From CADEEN01 sp963816315 (GTDB lineage Bacteria > Pseudomonadota > Gammaproteobacteria > Burkholderiales > Burkholderiaceae_C), in NCBI GenBank assembly GCA_963816315.1, contig CAWFJZ010000048.1, positions 248,001-312,000 of the forward strand: DNA of 64,000 nucleotides, in the 5' to 3' direction. A program made the translations under genes and the position numbers. Of this stretch, positions 36,277-45,417 are shown one piece after another (the stretch's first letter is position 1; each line of letters begins with the position of its first letter). The notes below the pieces were generated by a model. It was not told the origin of the DNA and ran no database searches. It saw nothing but the letters and a program-made list of their open reading frames with translations.

Positions 36277-36948
36277 TCACCAGAGGTAGAAGAAAGCGAA
36301 GATGAAGACCCACACCAGATCGACGAAGTGCCAGTACAGGCCGGTGATCTCGACGATCTGGTAGCCGCGCTGTTCGTAGTCGCCGCGGTTGACCTTGAAG
36401 GCGACGATCAGCAGGTAGAGCACGCCGACCGAGACGTGCAGGCCGTGGAAGCCGGTGATCATGAAGAACGCCGAGCCGAACTGCGCCGCGCCCATCGGAT
36501 TGGTCCAGGGGCGCACGCCTTCGGCGATCAGCTTGCTCCACTCGAAGGCCTGCATGCTGACGAAGGTGATGCCGAACAACGCGGTCACGGCCATCAGGCG
36601 CGCGGCGTTGCGGCGGTCGCGGCGGTAGCCGCAGTTGACCGCCATCGCCATCGTGCCGCTGCTGGAGATGAGCACGAAGGTCATGATCGCGATCAGCAGC
36701 AGCGGCACGCTGGTGCCGCCGACATGCAGCGCGAAGACCTCGCTCGGGTTCGGCCAGGCCACCGTGGTCGAGGTGCGCACCGTCATGTAGCCGGTGAGAA
36801 AGCTGCCGAAGATGAAGGTGTCGGAGAGCAGGAAGATCCACATCATCGCCTTGCCCCAAGGCACGCTGTGGAAGGCTTCGCGGTCGCCCGACCAGTCGTC
36901 GACGAAGCCGCGCCAGTCGTTGGGAGTCTGGGTTGCCGTTGTCGTCAT
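36277..36948 (-). CDS. coxP: Alternative cytochrome c oxidase subunit III (CoxP-like)
   Basis: A 223-residue subunit III with seven helices. WGKAMMWIFLLSDTFIFGSF, the helix III-IV segment SMQAFEWSKLIAEG and the C-terminal TGLYWHFVDLVWVFIF identify it. The ATG overlaps the stop of the preceding subunit III-like gene (ATGA). Two subunit III genes in tandem after subunits II and I is the layout of the Bradyrhizobium CoxMNOP oxidase, hence the symbol. Subunit III supports stable turnover and proton uptake. Confidence 0.9.
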   Translation of the reverse strand: MTTTATQTPNDWRGFVDDWSGDREAFHSVPWGKAMMWIFLLSDTFIFGSFLTGYMTVRTSTTVAWPNPSEVFALHVGGTSVPLLLIAIMTFVLISSSGTMAMAVNCGYRRDRRNAARLMAVTALFGITFVSMQAFEWSKLIAEGVRPWTNPMGAAQFGSAFFMITGFHGLHVSVGVLYLLIVAFKVNRGDYEQRGYQIVEITGLYWHFVDLVWVFIFAFFYLW

Positions 36949-37511
36949 GATGTCCACCCCCGGCCGCAGATGAAAGCCACGATCTCCGGCGTCAGCCAGC
37001 CCAGCGCCGCGAACAGCGCCAACCACGCCAGCAGCAGGAAATGCCAGTAGCGCGCCAGCAGCGCGACACGCTCGCGCGTGGGCCGCTGCAATACACGCAG
37101 CCAGGCGACGAGGCCGCCGCCGACATGCAGTCCGTGGATCGCGGTGAGCACGTAGAAGAAACTCGCCGCCGGGTTGCCGGTGAACGACACACGCGCGTCG
37201 GCCAGGGCCTGCCAGGCCCAGAGCTGGCTGGCGACGAAGGCCAAGGCGCACAGGCCGGCGCCGATCAGCAGCGCCTTCGAGTCATCGCGCGCGGCGCGCG
37301 CGAGCAGCACACTGCCGCCGACCAGCAAGGCGGTGGACAGCCAGAGCTGCCCGGGCAGGGCCAGCGCGGTCCAATCCGGCGCGCGGTCCATGCGCATCGC
37401 ATACGCGGTGAGGAAGAGCGCGAACAGCGTGCTGGCGACGCCGATGAAAACCCACAGGCCGATCGCCGCCGGCGCCGGCCGCGGGCTCAGGTCGAGCGTG
37501 GCGCCGTTCAC
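36945..37511 (-). CDS. coxO: Cytochrome c oxidase subunit III-like protein (CoxO-like)
   Basis: A 188-residue shorter subunit III homologue with five helices. AIGLWVFIGVASTLFALFLT and YVLTAIHGLHVGGGLVAWL are family features. It starts with GTG overlapping the TGA of the subunit I gene and ends overlapping the next gene, so the whole block is translationally coupled. It corresponds in position and size to CoxO of CoxMNOP oxidases. Confidence 0.85.
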   Translation of the reverse strand: MNGATLDLSPRPAPAAIGLWVFIGVASTLFALFLTAYAMRMDRAPDWTALALPGQLWLSTALLVGGSVLLARAARDDSKALLIGAGLCALAFVASQLWAWQALADARVSFTGNPAASFFYVLTAIHGLHVGGGLVAWLRVLQRPTRERVALLARYWHFLLLAWLALFAALGWLTPEIVAFICGRGWTS

Positions 37512-39279
37512 GCCGGCACTTCCTTCGGTGTGGGAGCGCCTTCAGGCTCCAGCCCACCGGCCGCGGCGGCGCGTTCTGTGCGATGAAATCCTCCGGCGCG
37601 CCGGGCACGCTGTAGGCGTAGGCCCAGCGGTGCACGGTCGGCAGTGTCGCGCCCCAGTTGCCGTGGCGTGGCGGCGTCTCGGGCGTGAACCATTCGAGCG
37701 AGGCGGCGCGCCAGGGGTTGGGCCCGGCGGCGCGGCCATGCTTCAGGCTCCACAGCAAGTTGATCACGAACAGCAACTGGGCCACGCCGACGATCAGCGC
37801 AGCGATGGTGATGAACTCGTTGAGCAGATGCGCCGACGGCGGGATGAACTGGTAGTCGTTGTAGTGGTGGTAGCGCCGCGGCATGCCGAGCACACCCAGG
37901 TAATGCATCGGGAAGTAGATCGCGTAGGTGCCGAGGAAGGTGATCCAGAAATGCCACTTGCCGATGCTGTCGTCGAGCATGCGGCCGGTGATCTTCGGGT
38001 ACCAGTGGTAGATCGCGCCGAAGACCACCAGCAGCGGCGCCACGCCCATCACCATGTGGAAGTGCGCGACCACGAAGTAGGTGCCCGACAGCGGGATATC
38101 GACGCTGACGTTGCCCAGGAACAGCCCGGTCAGCCCGCCGAGCACGAAGGTGGCGAGGAAGGCCAGTGCGAACAGCATCGGCACCGTCATGTGGATGTCG
38201 CCGCGCCACAGCGTCAGCGCCCAGTTATAGACCTTGATCGCGGTCGGCACGGCGATGATCAGCGTGCTGGTGGCGAAGAAGAAGCCGAACCAGGGGTTCA
38301 TGCCGGCGACGAACATGTGGTGCGCCCAGACGATGAACGACAGGCCGCCGATGACGACGATCGCCCAGACCATCGTGCGGTAGCCGAAGATCGCCTTGCG
38401 CGCATGCACGCTGATCAGGTCCGAGACCAGGCCGAAGGCCGGCAGCGCGACGATATAGACCTCGGGGTGGCCGAAGAACCAGAACAGGTGCTGGAACAGC
38501 AGCGGGCTGCCGCCCTTGGTGCCGCTCAACTGGCCCATCGACACCAGCGCCGGCATGAAGAAGCTGGTGCCCAGGGTCTCGTCGAGCAGCATCATCACGC
38601 CGGAGACGAACAGCGCCGGGAAGGCCAGCAGCGCCAGGATGGTGGCGACGAAGATGCCCCACACCGCCAGCGGCATGCGCATCAGCGACATGCCGCGGCA
38701 GCGCGCCTGCAGCACGGTGGTGACGTAGTTCAGGCCGCCCATCGTCGTGGCGACGATGAAGACCACCAGCGAGACCAGCATCAGGACGATGCCGGCGTCG
38801 TGCCCCGGCGTGCCGGGCAGGATGACTGCCGGCGGGTACAGCGTCCAGCCGCCGCCGGTGGGGCCGCCGGGCACGAAGAAGCTGGCCAGCAGGATCAGCA
38901 CCGAGACGAAGTAGACCCAGACGCTCAGCATGTTCATGTACGGGAACACCATGTCGCGCGCGCCGACCATCAGCGGGATCAGGTAGTTGCCGAAGCCGCC
39001 GAGGAAGAGGGCGGTCAGCAGGTAGATCACCATGATCATGCCGTGCATGGTGACGAACTGGTAGTAGCGCTCGGCGTTGATCCACTCGAACTGGCCCGGG
39101 AAGCCGATCTGCAGCCGCATCAGGTTGGACAGCACCAGGCCGATCAGGCCGACGATGATGGCGATCGACGCGTACTGGACCGCGATCACCTTGTGGTCCT
39201 GGCTCCAGACGTAGCGGAAGAACCAGTGACTGGGCGCGTGGTCGCCGTGCTCGTGGTGATGGTCGTCGGCGTAGGACAT
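37508..39279 (-). CDS. coxN: Cytochrome c oxidase subunit I (CoxN-like), one frameshift at the 3' end
   Basis: The catalytic subunit with 12 helices carrying heme a and the heme-copper site. Diagnostic segments are FVTMHGMIMVIYLLTALF, FFGHPEVYIVALPAFG (CuB histidine and cross-linked tyrosine), WAHHMFVAGMNP and VAHFHMVMGVAP. The N terminus is histidine-rich. The frame breaks near 37538: GWSLKAL runs into an unrelated tail, while PTPKEVPA and a stop lie in the next frame and meet the GTG of the following gene. One missing base gives 590 residues. The core is unaffected. Confidence 0.93.
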
Positions 39280-39288
39280 GGTCCGTCC

Positions 39289-40395
39289 TCAGCGCTGGCC
39301 GTGCGCCTTGATGTAGTCCACCAGCGTGTCGAGCTCCTGGTCGGTGAGAGGGATCGGCGGCATCACGTTCGCAAAGCCTTTGATGTCGCGCGACTTCGGG
39401 TCGCGCACGAAGCCGCGCACGAAGGCTTCGTCCACCAGCGCCGTGCTGCCGTCCTCCAGGCTCTCCTGTTTGCCGAACAGGCCCTTCCAGGTCGGGCCGA
39501 CGCCGACGCTGCCGTCAACGCTGTGGCAGGCGGCGCAGCCCTTGGCCTGCGCCAGTGCGCGTCCGCGCTCGATCGCCGGATCGGCGGCCGGCGCCGCGGC
39601 GGCAGCGCTGCGCAGGCTGGCGAAGCTCGGTTGCGTGCGCAGCCAGTCATCGAACGCGGCGCCGTCCTCGACGCGCACGAAGCCGCGCATGTCGGGATGG
39701 CCGACGCCGCACAACTGCGCGCACAGGGCCTCGTAGCGTCCGACCTTGATCGGCGTGAACCAGAAGCTGCTGACCTGGCCCGGCACGATGTTCATGCGGG
39801 CGCGGAACGGCGGCACGAAGAAGTCGTGCAGCACGTCGTGCGAGCGCAGCACGATGTTGACCGGGCGGTCCAGCGGCAGGCGGACCTCGTTGGCATCGAC
39901 CAGGATGTCGTCGGCGCTGGCCGCATCGCTGGGGTCGAGGCCGAACGGGTTGGCGGCGCTGACGAAGCGCGCGTCGCTGCCGCCCAACTTGCCGTCGGCG
40001 CCGGGAAAGCGAAAGCGCCAGCGCCATTGCTGGCCGAGCACTTCGAGCGTCATCGATTCGCGCGGCGGCCGCACATAGTCGGCATAGACCCACAGCCCCG
40101 GCGCCAGCAGCGCGGCGATGCCGACCGAGGTGACGATGATCAGCCGCCGTTCGAGGCGGTGGTTGTTCGGCTCGTAGGCGGCGCGGTGGCCCTCGCGATG
40201 GCGAAAGCGCCACAGCGTGTAGGCCACGAACAGCGTGATGACGACGAAGAACAGCCCGGTGATGACGACGGTGATGGCCAGCGTGTCGTCCATCGACTTC
40301 CAGTTCGACGCCAGCGGCGGCAGCCACCAGGGCGTGAACAGGTGGAACAGCACCGAGCCGAGGACGATGACGACGAGCGCGACAGCGATGGCCAT
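39289..40395 (-). CDS. coxM: Cytochrome c oxidase subunit II with fused cytochrome c (CoxM-like)
   Basis: A 368-residue caa3-type subunit II. Two N-terminal helices are followed by the CuA cupredoxin domain (WRWRFRFPG, VLHDFFVPPFRARMNIVPG, CAQLCGVGHPDM). A C-terminal cytochrome c domain carries CAACHS near residue 287 and a distal methionine in FANVMPPIPL. The CuA loop has Q in place of the common E, but that position binds through its backbone carbonyl, so copper binding should persist. The fused haem implies electrons come from a small soluble or membrane cytochrome c. It heads the oxidase gene block. Confidence 0.92.
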   Translation of the reverse strand: MAIAVALVVIVLGSVLFHLFTPWWLPPLASNWKSMDDTLAITVVITGLFFVVITLFVAYTLWRFRHREGHRAAYEPNNHRLERRLIIVTSVGIAALLAPGLWVYADYVRPPRESMTLEVLGQQWRWRFRFPGADGKLGGSDARFVSAANPFGLDPSDAASADDILVDANEVRLPLDRPVNIVLRSHDVLHDFFVPPFRARMNIVPGQVSSFWFTPIKVGRYEALCAQLCGVGHPDMRGFVRVEDGAAFDDWLRTQPSFASLRSAAAAAPAADPAIERGRALAQAKGCAACHSVDGSVGVGPTWKGLFGKQESLEDGSTALVDEAFVRGFVRDPKSRDIKGFANVMPPIPLTDQELDTLVDYIKAHGQR

Positions 40396-40413
40396 GGCGG
40401 GTGTGCCGTGTCG

Positions 40414-40914
40414 TCACTCGGCGCGGCCGGCCCGGCGCAACTTCCAGTACAGCACAGCGGCCACCAGGCCGCAGACCAGGTGCGCCATCAGCGTCGCCCA
40501 GCCGCGCATTTCGATGAACCACGGCATGACGACCGTCAAGACGTGGAAGTTGGTGACATACACCAGCGCGCCGAAGGCCAAGCCGACGACTTCCGCCGAC
40601 AACACACTGTCCTCGCGGTGCATCAGCGCCACCACCAATGCCAAGCCGAGCCCGAAGGCGATGCCCAGCGCGTAATGCGTGGCCAGCGCGACCGCGACCA
40701 CGAGCAGGTTGAACTCCGAAGTGAAGGCCGTCTGCGGCCCGAGCACAATGGCCGCGACGAGGTGCGAACTGCGCCACGGCCCTTCGGCGTCGAACATCGC
40801 CACCCACACCAGTTCGAGCACCATCACCACCGCGCCGGCGGCAAAGCCGCTGACCACCGCCGCAGTCCAGTCGGGCCGGTGGGCAGGGCTCGTCAAACGC
40901 AAGTGCAGGTCCAT
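40414..40914 (-). CDS. Hypothetical inner-membrane protein upstream of the oxidase genes
   Basis: A 166-residue protein with five hydrophobic helices (VVSGFAAGAVVMVLELVWVA to LMAHLVCGLVAAVLYWKL). A near-perfect ribosome-binding site, GGAGGTGAT, lies directly ahead of the ATG, so this start is preferred to longer forms. It ends 18 bases before the subunit II gene and may be co-transcribed with it. Similar small membrane proteins occur near alternative oxidases, but no function can be assigned. Confidence 0.7.
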   Translation of the reverse strand: MDLHLRLTSPAHRPDWTAAVVSGFAAGAVVMVLELVWVAMFDAEGPWRSSHLVAAIVLGPQTAFTSEFNLLVVAVALATHYALGIAFGLGLALVVALMHREDSVLSAEVVGLAFGALVYVTNFHVLTVVMPWFIEMRGWATLMAHLVCGLVAAVLYWKLRRAGRAE

Positions 40915-40962
40915 ATCACCTCCGCAGCATCCGGCCATCGCTGGCGATGGCCACGGACGGGC

Positions 40963-41478
40963 TCAGGGAAACGCCGGAATGTTCGGATCCTCGCCTTCGA
41001 AATGCCCTTCGGGATGCGCCGCCGCGAGCAGGGCCTCGATCTCCACGACGCGCGAGCGCGGCACATCGACCATCAGCAGCAACTGTCCGGCCTCGATCGC
41101 ACTGTGAAAGCGCTCGAGCCGGCGGCTGGACACCGAGACGCCGATCAGGCTGGCCATCCACGCCCCCAGAGGCGCGCCGACGATGGCCAGCACCGCGGCG
41201 ATGCCCCATTGCGGCGAGTCGCCGAAGAGCGGGAAGAACAGGGCGACGAGGGCACCGATCACCGCGCCCGAGGCGGCGCCGAAGACCAGACCGAGTTGCG
41301 CGGCCCGGATCACGTCCGAGGTCTGCAACAGGTTGGCCGCGTGCAGCCCCGTCATGTCGGCGCCTTCGCTGGCAACGAAGTGGATATGACCTTCGTCGAT
41401 GCGGGCGAGCAGAAGGTCATTCATCGTCCGACTGGCACTGGCCAGGTCGGGCAGAAGCCAATAGATGCGTCTGCGCAT
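40963..41478 (-). CDS. DUF1269-like membrane-associated protein
   Basis: A 171-residue protein with a glycine-rich double helix in the middle (FGAASGAVIGALVALFFPLF and VGAPLGAWMASLIGVSV) between two ferredoxin-like halves; the second contains LLLMVDVPRSRVVEIEALL. This resembles DUF1269/TMEM-type stress-linked proteins. GGGAGA upstream of the ATG supports the start. It is 48 bases upstream of the membrane-protein gene that leads into the oxidase block. Family assignment is tentative. Confidence 0.6.
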   Translation of the reverse strand: MRRRIYWLLPDLASASRTMNDLLLARIDEGHIHFVASEGADMTGLHAANLLQTSDVIRAAQLGLVFGAASGAVIGALVALFFPLFGDSPQWGIAAVLAIVGAPLGAWMASLIGVSVSSRRLERFHSAIEAGQLLLMVDVPRSRVVEIEALLAAAHPEGHFEGEDPNIPAFP

Positions 41479-41636
41479 GGTGGTCTCCCATCTGGCCGTA
41501 CTGCCGAGACTTCCGATACCACTTACTGCAACTGCTACTGCTGCAACTCTTGTACACCCGCGGCGGAGGGTGCGCAAGCGGGCCTTCATCGAGCACCGGG
41601 CGACGCGCGACCCGGCGGACGCAGCGGCCCTGCGGT

Positions 41637-44225
41637 ATGGTGCTTGCTTACGCGTTGCACAGCATCACCGTGGCCGACACCGAAGAGAGTTTCAATCCGC
41701 CGTCCGCTTTGGCTCTGGCTTGGCGGCAAACGCTGCGCGACTTCCGCGCGGGAGAGTTGCGGTTGCTGCTCGTGGCCGTGACGCTGGCGGTCGGCGCGCT
41801 GACGGCGGTCGGCTTTTTCGCCGACCGGCTGGAGCGCAGCCTAGCGCGCGATGCGCGGCAGTTGTTGGGCGGCGACGCCATCGTCTCCAGCGACCGGCCG
41901 ACGCCGCAGGCCTTCCTCGATGAAGCGCGCGCACGCGGCCTGCAGGTGGCCACGACGACGGGCTTTCCGAGCATGGGCCGCGCGCCGGACGACAAGGGCG
42001 GCGCGAGCAAGCTGGTCGCGGTCAAGGCGGTCAGCGACGGCTACCCGCTGCGCGGCCGGCTGAAGCTGCGCAACACGCCCGACGCGCCCGAGCTCGACGG
42101 CGCCGGCGCGCCCGATCCCGGCACGGTGTGGGTCGATGCGTCGCTGCTCGACGCGCTGCAGTTGAAGATGGGCGACACGCTGCTGCTCGGCGACGCGGCG
42201 TTGAAGATCGCGCGCATCGTCGCCATCGAGCCCGACCGCGGCGCCGGCTTCATGAGCTTTGCGCCGCGCGTGATGGTGGGTCATGGCGATCTCGCCGCGA
42301 CGCAGTTGATCCAGCCGGCCAGCCGTGTGAGCTATCGGCTCGCGGTGGCATCGCCGGCCAGCCGCGATGCGGAGGTCTCGGCCTTCGTGCGTTGGGCCGA
42401 AGAGCAGATCGAAAAACAATCCTTGCGCGGCGTGCGTGTCGAGTCGATGGAGTCCGGCCGGCCGGAGATGAAGCAGACGCTCGACCGCGCGAAGAAGTTT
42501 CTGAACCTGGTTGCGCTGCTCGCCGCGTTGCTCGCTGCGGTGGCGGTGGCGATTGCGTCGCGTGAGTTTGCGGAAAGACACTTGAACGACTGCGCGATGC
42601 TGCGCGTGCTCGGCCAGCCGCAGCGCTCGATCGCCCTGGCCTATGGGATCGAGTTCGGCGCCGTCGGTTTGATCGCGAGTGTGGCCGGTGTGTTGCTCGG
42701 CCTGTTGGTGCACAACGTTTTTGTCTGGTTGCTCGCCGGACTGGTGCAGGCCGACCTGCCGCCCGTGGGCGTGTGGCCGGCGCTGTTCGGCATCGGCGTC
42801 GGCCTGACGCTGTTGATCGGCTTCGGCCTGCCGCCCGTGCTGCAGCTGGCCAGCGTGCCGCCGCTGCGCGTCATCCGGCGCGATGTCGGCGGCTTGAAGC
42901 CGGCGTCGCTGCTCGTGCTCGGCGCGGGCGCGGTCGGCTTTGCGGCGCTGCTGCTCGCGGTGTCGTCGGACTTGAAGCTGGGGCTGATCGCAGTCGGCGG
43001 TTTTGCCGCGGCGGTGGCGGTGTTCGCGCTGCTGGCGTGGTGCGCCGTGCTGGTCTTGAAGCGCGCGGTGCCCGAAGCCAATGCGCCGCGCTGGCTGGTG
43101 CTGGCGACGCGCCAGATCGCGGCGCGGCCTGCCTTTGCGGTGCTGCAGGTGTCGTCGCTGAGTGTCGGCTTGCTGGCCCTCGTGCTGCTCGTGCTGCTGC
43201 GCACCGACCTCGTCTCGAGCTGGCGCAAGGCCACGCCGCCGGATGCGCCGAACCGCTTCGTCATCAACATCCAGCCCGAACAGGAACAGGCGTTCCGCAA
43301 GGTGCTCGACAGCAGCGGCGTGCAGCGCTACGACTGGTACCCGATGATCCGTGGCCGGCTCGTCGCGGTGAACGGCAAGGCGGTGACGCCCGACACCTTC
43401 GGCGCCGAGCGCGCCAAGCGCTTGGTCGAGCGCGAGTTCAACTTGAGCCACACGGCGCAACTGCCGGGCCACAACACGGTGACGGCTGGGCAATGGAAAG
43501 AAGACGAGGCCGGCGCGGCGAGCGTCGAAGACGGCCTGGCGCAGGAGCTCGGCCTGAAGCTCGGCGACACGATGCGCTTCGACGTCGGCGGGGCCACGCA
43601 CGAGGCCCGCATCACGACGTTGCGCAAGGTCGATTGGGGCTCGATGCGCGTCAACTTCTTCGTCATCTTTCCGCAGGCGCAGATGCCGGGCCTGCCGGCC
43701 ACCGTGATCACGGCGTTTCGCGCGCCCGAGGTGGCCGGTTTCGACAACACGCTGTCGCGCGACTTTCCGAACATCACCAGCATCGACGTCTCGGCGCAGA
43801 TCGACCAGGTGCAGCGCGTGCTCGGCCAGGTGATCCGCGCCGTCGAGTTCCTGTTTGCGTTCACGCTCGCCACCGGGCTCGTCGTCTTGTTTGCCGCCGT
43901 CACCGCCACGCGTGAAGCGCGCGCCAAGGAGTTCGCGGTGATGCGCGCGCTCGGCGCCAGCCAGGTGCTGCTCGGCCGCGTGCAGCGCGCCGAGCTGGCG
44001 GGCGTCGGTGCCTTGGCGGGTGTGCTGGCGTCGATTGCGGCGATGGTGGTCGGCTGGGCGTTGGCGCGTTATGCGTTCGAGTTCCAGTGGACCGCGTCGT
44101 GGTGGGTGCCGCTGGCCGGCGGTGTGGCCGGTGCGCTGCTGGCGTTGGCTGCTGGCTGGTGGGGCCTGCGCGACGTGCTGCGGCGGCCGGTCGTCGAGAC
44201 GCTGCGCCGCGCGACTGCCGAATAG
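41637..44225 (+). CDS. FtsX-family ABC transporter permease (YbbP-like)
   Basis: An 862-residue membrane protein with an N-terminal helix, large periplasmic MacB-PCD-like domains, and two blocks of FtsX helices (ASREFAERHLNDCAMLRVLG and TREARAKEFAVMRALGASQV each mark a coupling region). Such proteins pair with a LolD/YbbA-type ATPase to extract lipoproteins or other envelope substrates; no ATPase gene lies beside it. The start is uncertain: ATG 41637 or GTG 41670 are both possible. Confidence 0.88.
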   Translation: MVLAYALHSITVADTEESFNPPSALALAWRQTLRDFRAGELRLLLVAVTLAVGALTAVGFFADRLERSLARDARQLLGGDAIVSSDRPTPQAFLDEARARGLQVATTTGFPSMGRAPDDKGGASKLVAVKAVSDGYPLRGRLKLRNTPDAPELDGAGAPDPGTVWVDASLLDALQLKMGDTLLLGDAALKIARIVAIEPDRGAGFMSFAPRVMVGHGDLAATQLIQPASRVSYRLAVASPASRDAEVSAFVRWAEEQIEKQSLRGVRVESMESGRPEMKQTLDRAKKFLNLVALLAALLAAVAVAIASREFAERHLNDCAMLRVLGQPQRSIALAYGIEFGAVGLIASVAGVLLGLLVHNVFVWLLAGLVQADLPPVGVWPALFGIGVGLTLLIGFGLPPVLQLASVPPLRVIRRDVGGLKPASLLVLGAGAVGFAALLLAVSSDLKLGLIAVGGFAAAVAVFALLAWCAVLVLKRAVPEANAPRWLVLATRQIAARPAFAVLQVSSLSVGLLALVLLVLLRTDLVSSWRKATPPDAPNRFVINIQPEQEQAFRKVLDSSGVQRYDWYPMIRGRLVAVNGKAVTPDTFGAERAKRLVEREFNLSHTAQLPGHNTVTAGQWKEDEAGAASVEDGLAQELGLKLGDTMRFDVGGATHEARITTLRKVDWGSMRVNFFVIFPQAQMPGLPATVITAFRAPEVAGFDNTLSRDFPNITSIDVSAQIDQVQRVLGQVIRAVEFLFAFTLATGLVVLFAAVTATREARAKEFAVMRALGASQVLLGRVQRAELAGVGALAGVLASIAAMVVGWALARYAFEFQWTASWWVPLAGGVAGALLALAAGWWGLRDVLRRPVVETLRRATAE

Positions 44226-44237
44226 ATCAGGGCAAGC

Positions 44238-44302
44238 GCCGGGCCTCTCCCAAGCGGCCCGCTCCCCTCGGGGGGTGCGAGCGCAGCGAGCTTGGGGCCG
44301 TC
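44238..44302. repeat. Intergenic repeat with GCGAGCGCAGCGAGC hairpin
   Basis: The sequence from GCCGGGCCTCTCCCAAGCGG to CTTGGGGCCG matches, in the opposite orientation, the repeat at 49804-49890. Parts also recur at 45354-45390. It fills the gap between the convergent FtsX-type and Uma2 genes and contains several short stems, so it may terminate transcription. Confidence 0.6.
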
Positions 44303-44876
44303 AGTTCAGCAGGCTGCTCAAGTCGATCGTCACGCCCGGCAGCGCCGCCACCGGCGTGGCGCGCGGTGTTTCGCTGGCGGTGATGTCGGTGTAGGCGGTG
44401 CCGTCGCCGTTGCGGAAGAAGCGCACGATGTTGTTGTCGAGATCGACGATCCAGACTTCGGCGACGCGGTGCTTGGCGTACAGCGGCAGCTTGACGCCGC
44501 GGTCGTAGTCGAGCGTGCTGTCGGAGACCTCGATCAGCAGCAGCACGTCATCGGCGTTGGGGTGGGCAGGCGCATAGAAATCTGCGCGAGGCCGCAACAG
44601 CATCAGGTCAGGCTCAGGCTCGGACCGAGGACCGAGGTGCAGTGGCAGTTGGCACCAGACCAGGGCCCTGTCGCCCACCGCGCGCTGCAACGCGGCGAGC
44701 AAGCGCGCCACGACGCTCGCATGGCGGCTCTTCATCGGTGCCATGTCAACCACCTCGCCTTCGATCAGTTCGACATGGGCATCGGCCGCGAGCACGCCGG
44801 CCTCGGCCATGCGGTGGTACTCGTCCACCGTGAGCCGGTGCCGTTGCAGAACGGCGGGGAAGTCGGCGATGCCCAT
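44301..44876 (-). CDS. Uma2 family endonuclease-like protein
   Basis: A 191-residue protein of the Uma2 (DUF820) family with a PD-(D/E)XK-like core: ELIEGEVVDMAPMKSRHA, PEPDLMLLRP and LLIEVSDSTLDYDRGVK hold the acidic and lysine residues. YAKHRVAEVWIVDLDNN is the usual C-terminal signature. Despite the name, most members have no proven nuclease target. They are frequent in cyanobacteria and scattered in proteobacteria, consistent with transfer. Confidence 0.9.
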   Translation of the reverse strand: MGIADFPAVLQRHRLTVDEYHRMAEAGVLAADAHVELIEGEVVDMAPMKSRHASVVARLLAALQRAVGDRALVWCQLPLHLGPRSEPEPDLMLLRPRADFYAPAHPNADDVLLLIEVSDSTLDYDRGVKLPLYAKHRVAEVWIVDLDNNIVRFFRNGDGTAYTDITASETPRATPVAALPGVTIDLSSLLN

Positions 44877-45021
44877 GGCTTCAATTCTAACGAGCGCGGT
44901 TCATCGGGGCGGCCTGCATTCCGTCGCTCGCCGGCCTCGCTTCGTCGCTTGCCGCTCGCGCAGCGCTGTGCCCGTGCCTAGAGTTGACTCCATCGAACCG
45001 AGCAACCCCCTGGAGCCGACC

Positions 45022-45180
45022 ATGACGAACCGCACCGACACCCTGATCCAACGCGCCACCGCTTTCGCTCTGGCCGCCGTGATGACGTTGGCGCTGCTCG
45101 GCGGCATCGACAGCCTGGCCCGCGCCGACGTCGCGGCCGATGCGCTGCTGGCGCAGCAGGCGAGCGCACACCGCGCCTGA
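45022..45180 (+). CDS. Small single-helix membrane or secreted peptide
   Basis: A 52-residue peptide with a basic N terminus, one hydrophobic helix (AFALAAVMTLALLGGI) and an alanine-rich tail. A TGGAG site precedes the ATG. It ends 22 bases before a strong intrinsic terminator, which supports it being a real transcription unit. Similar tiny frames seem common in Burkholderiales, but no function is known. Confidence 0.6.
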   Translation: MTNRTDTLIQRATAFALAAVMTLALLGGIDSLARADVAADALLAQQASAHRA

Positions 45181-45202
45181 ACGCACAAAGTCCCTCACCG
45201 AC

Positions 45203-45230
45203 AAAGAGCCCGGCCTTGGCCGGGCTCTTT
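45203..45230 (+). terminator. Rho-independent terminator
   Basis: AAAGAGCCCGGCC pairs perfectly with GGCCGGGCTCTTT around a TT centre, and GTTTTGG follows. The A-rich start and T-rich end are typical of an intrinsic terminator working mainly on the plus strand, downstream of the small peptide gene. Confidence 0.85.
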
Positions 45231-45261
45231 GTTTTGGTGCTGCCGGGCCGCCCCAAGGCAG

Positions 45262-45390
45262 CAGGGGCCTTGCAGGCCGGGGCGTTGCGAGACGCAACGC
45301 CTCCTCGTGCCGTCCAAGCCCGCGCAGGCGGGCTCGGAGCCGCGGCACTCGGCCCCTTGGGGGACGCGAGCGAAGCGAGCCAGGGGCCAT
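45262..45390. repeat. Structured intergenic repeat, copy 2
   Basis: This segment matches 35690-35815. Stems GGCGTTGCG/CGCAACGCC (45281-45301) and CCAAGCCCGC/GCGGGCTCGG (45314-45337) correspond to the stems of copy 1, with paired base changes. A third stem joins GGCCCCT to AGGGGCC around GCGAGCGAAGCGAGC. It lies just upstream of the sensor kinase gene and would be in its 5' region. Confidence 0.65.
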
Positions 45391-45417
45391 TGTTCGTGCC
45401 GCTACAGTTCGCGGGCG

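Noticed and set aside
37174..41781. A 1535-codon open frame on the plus strand across the oxidase locus
   Set aside because: It runs antisense through coxO, coxN, coxM and two further genes, has low-complexity composition and no recognisable domain.
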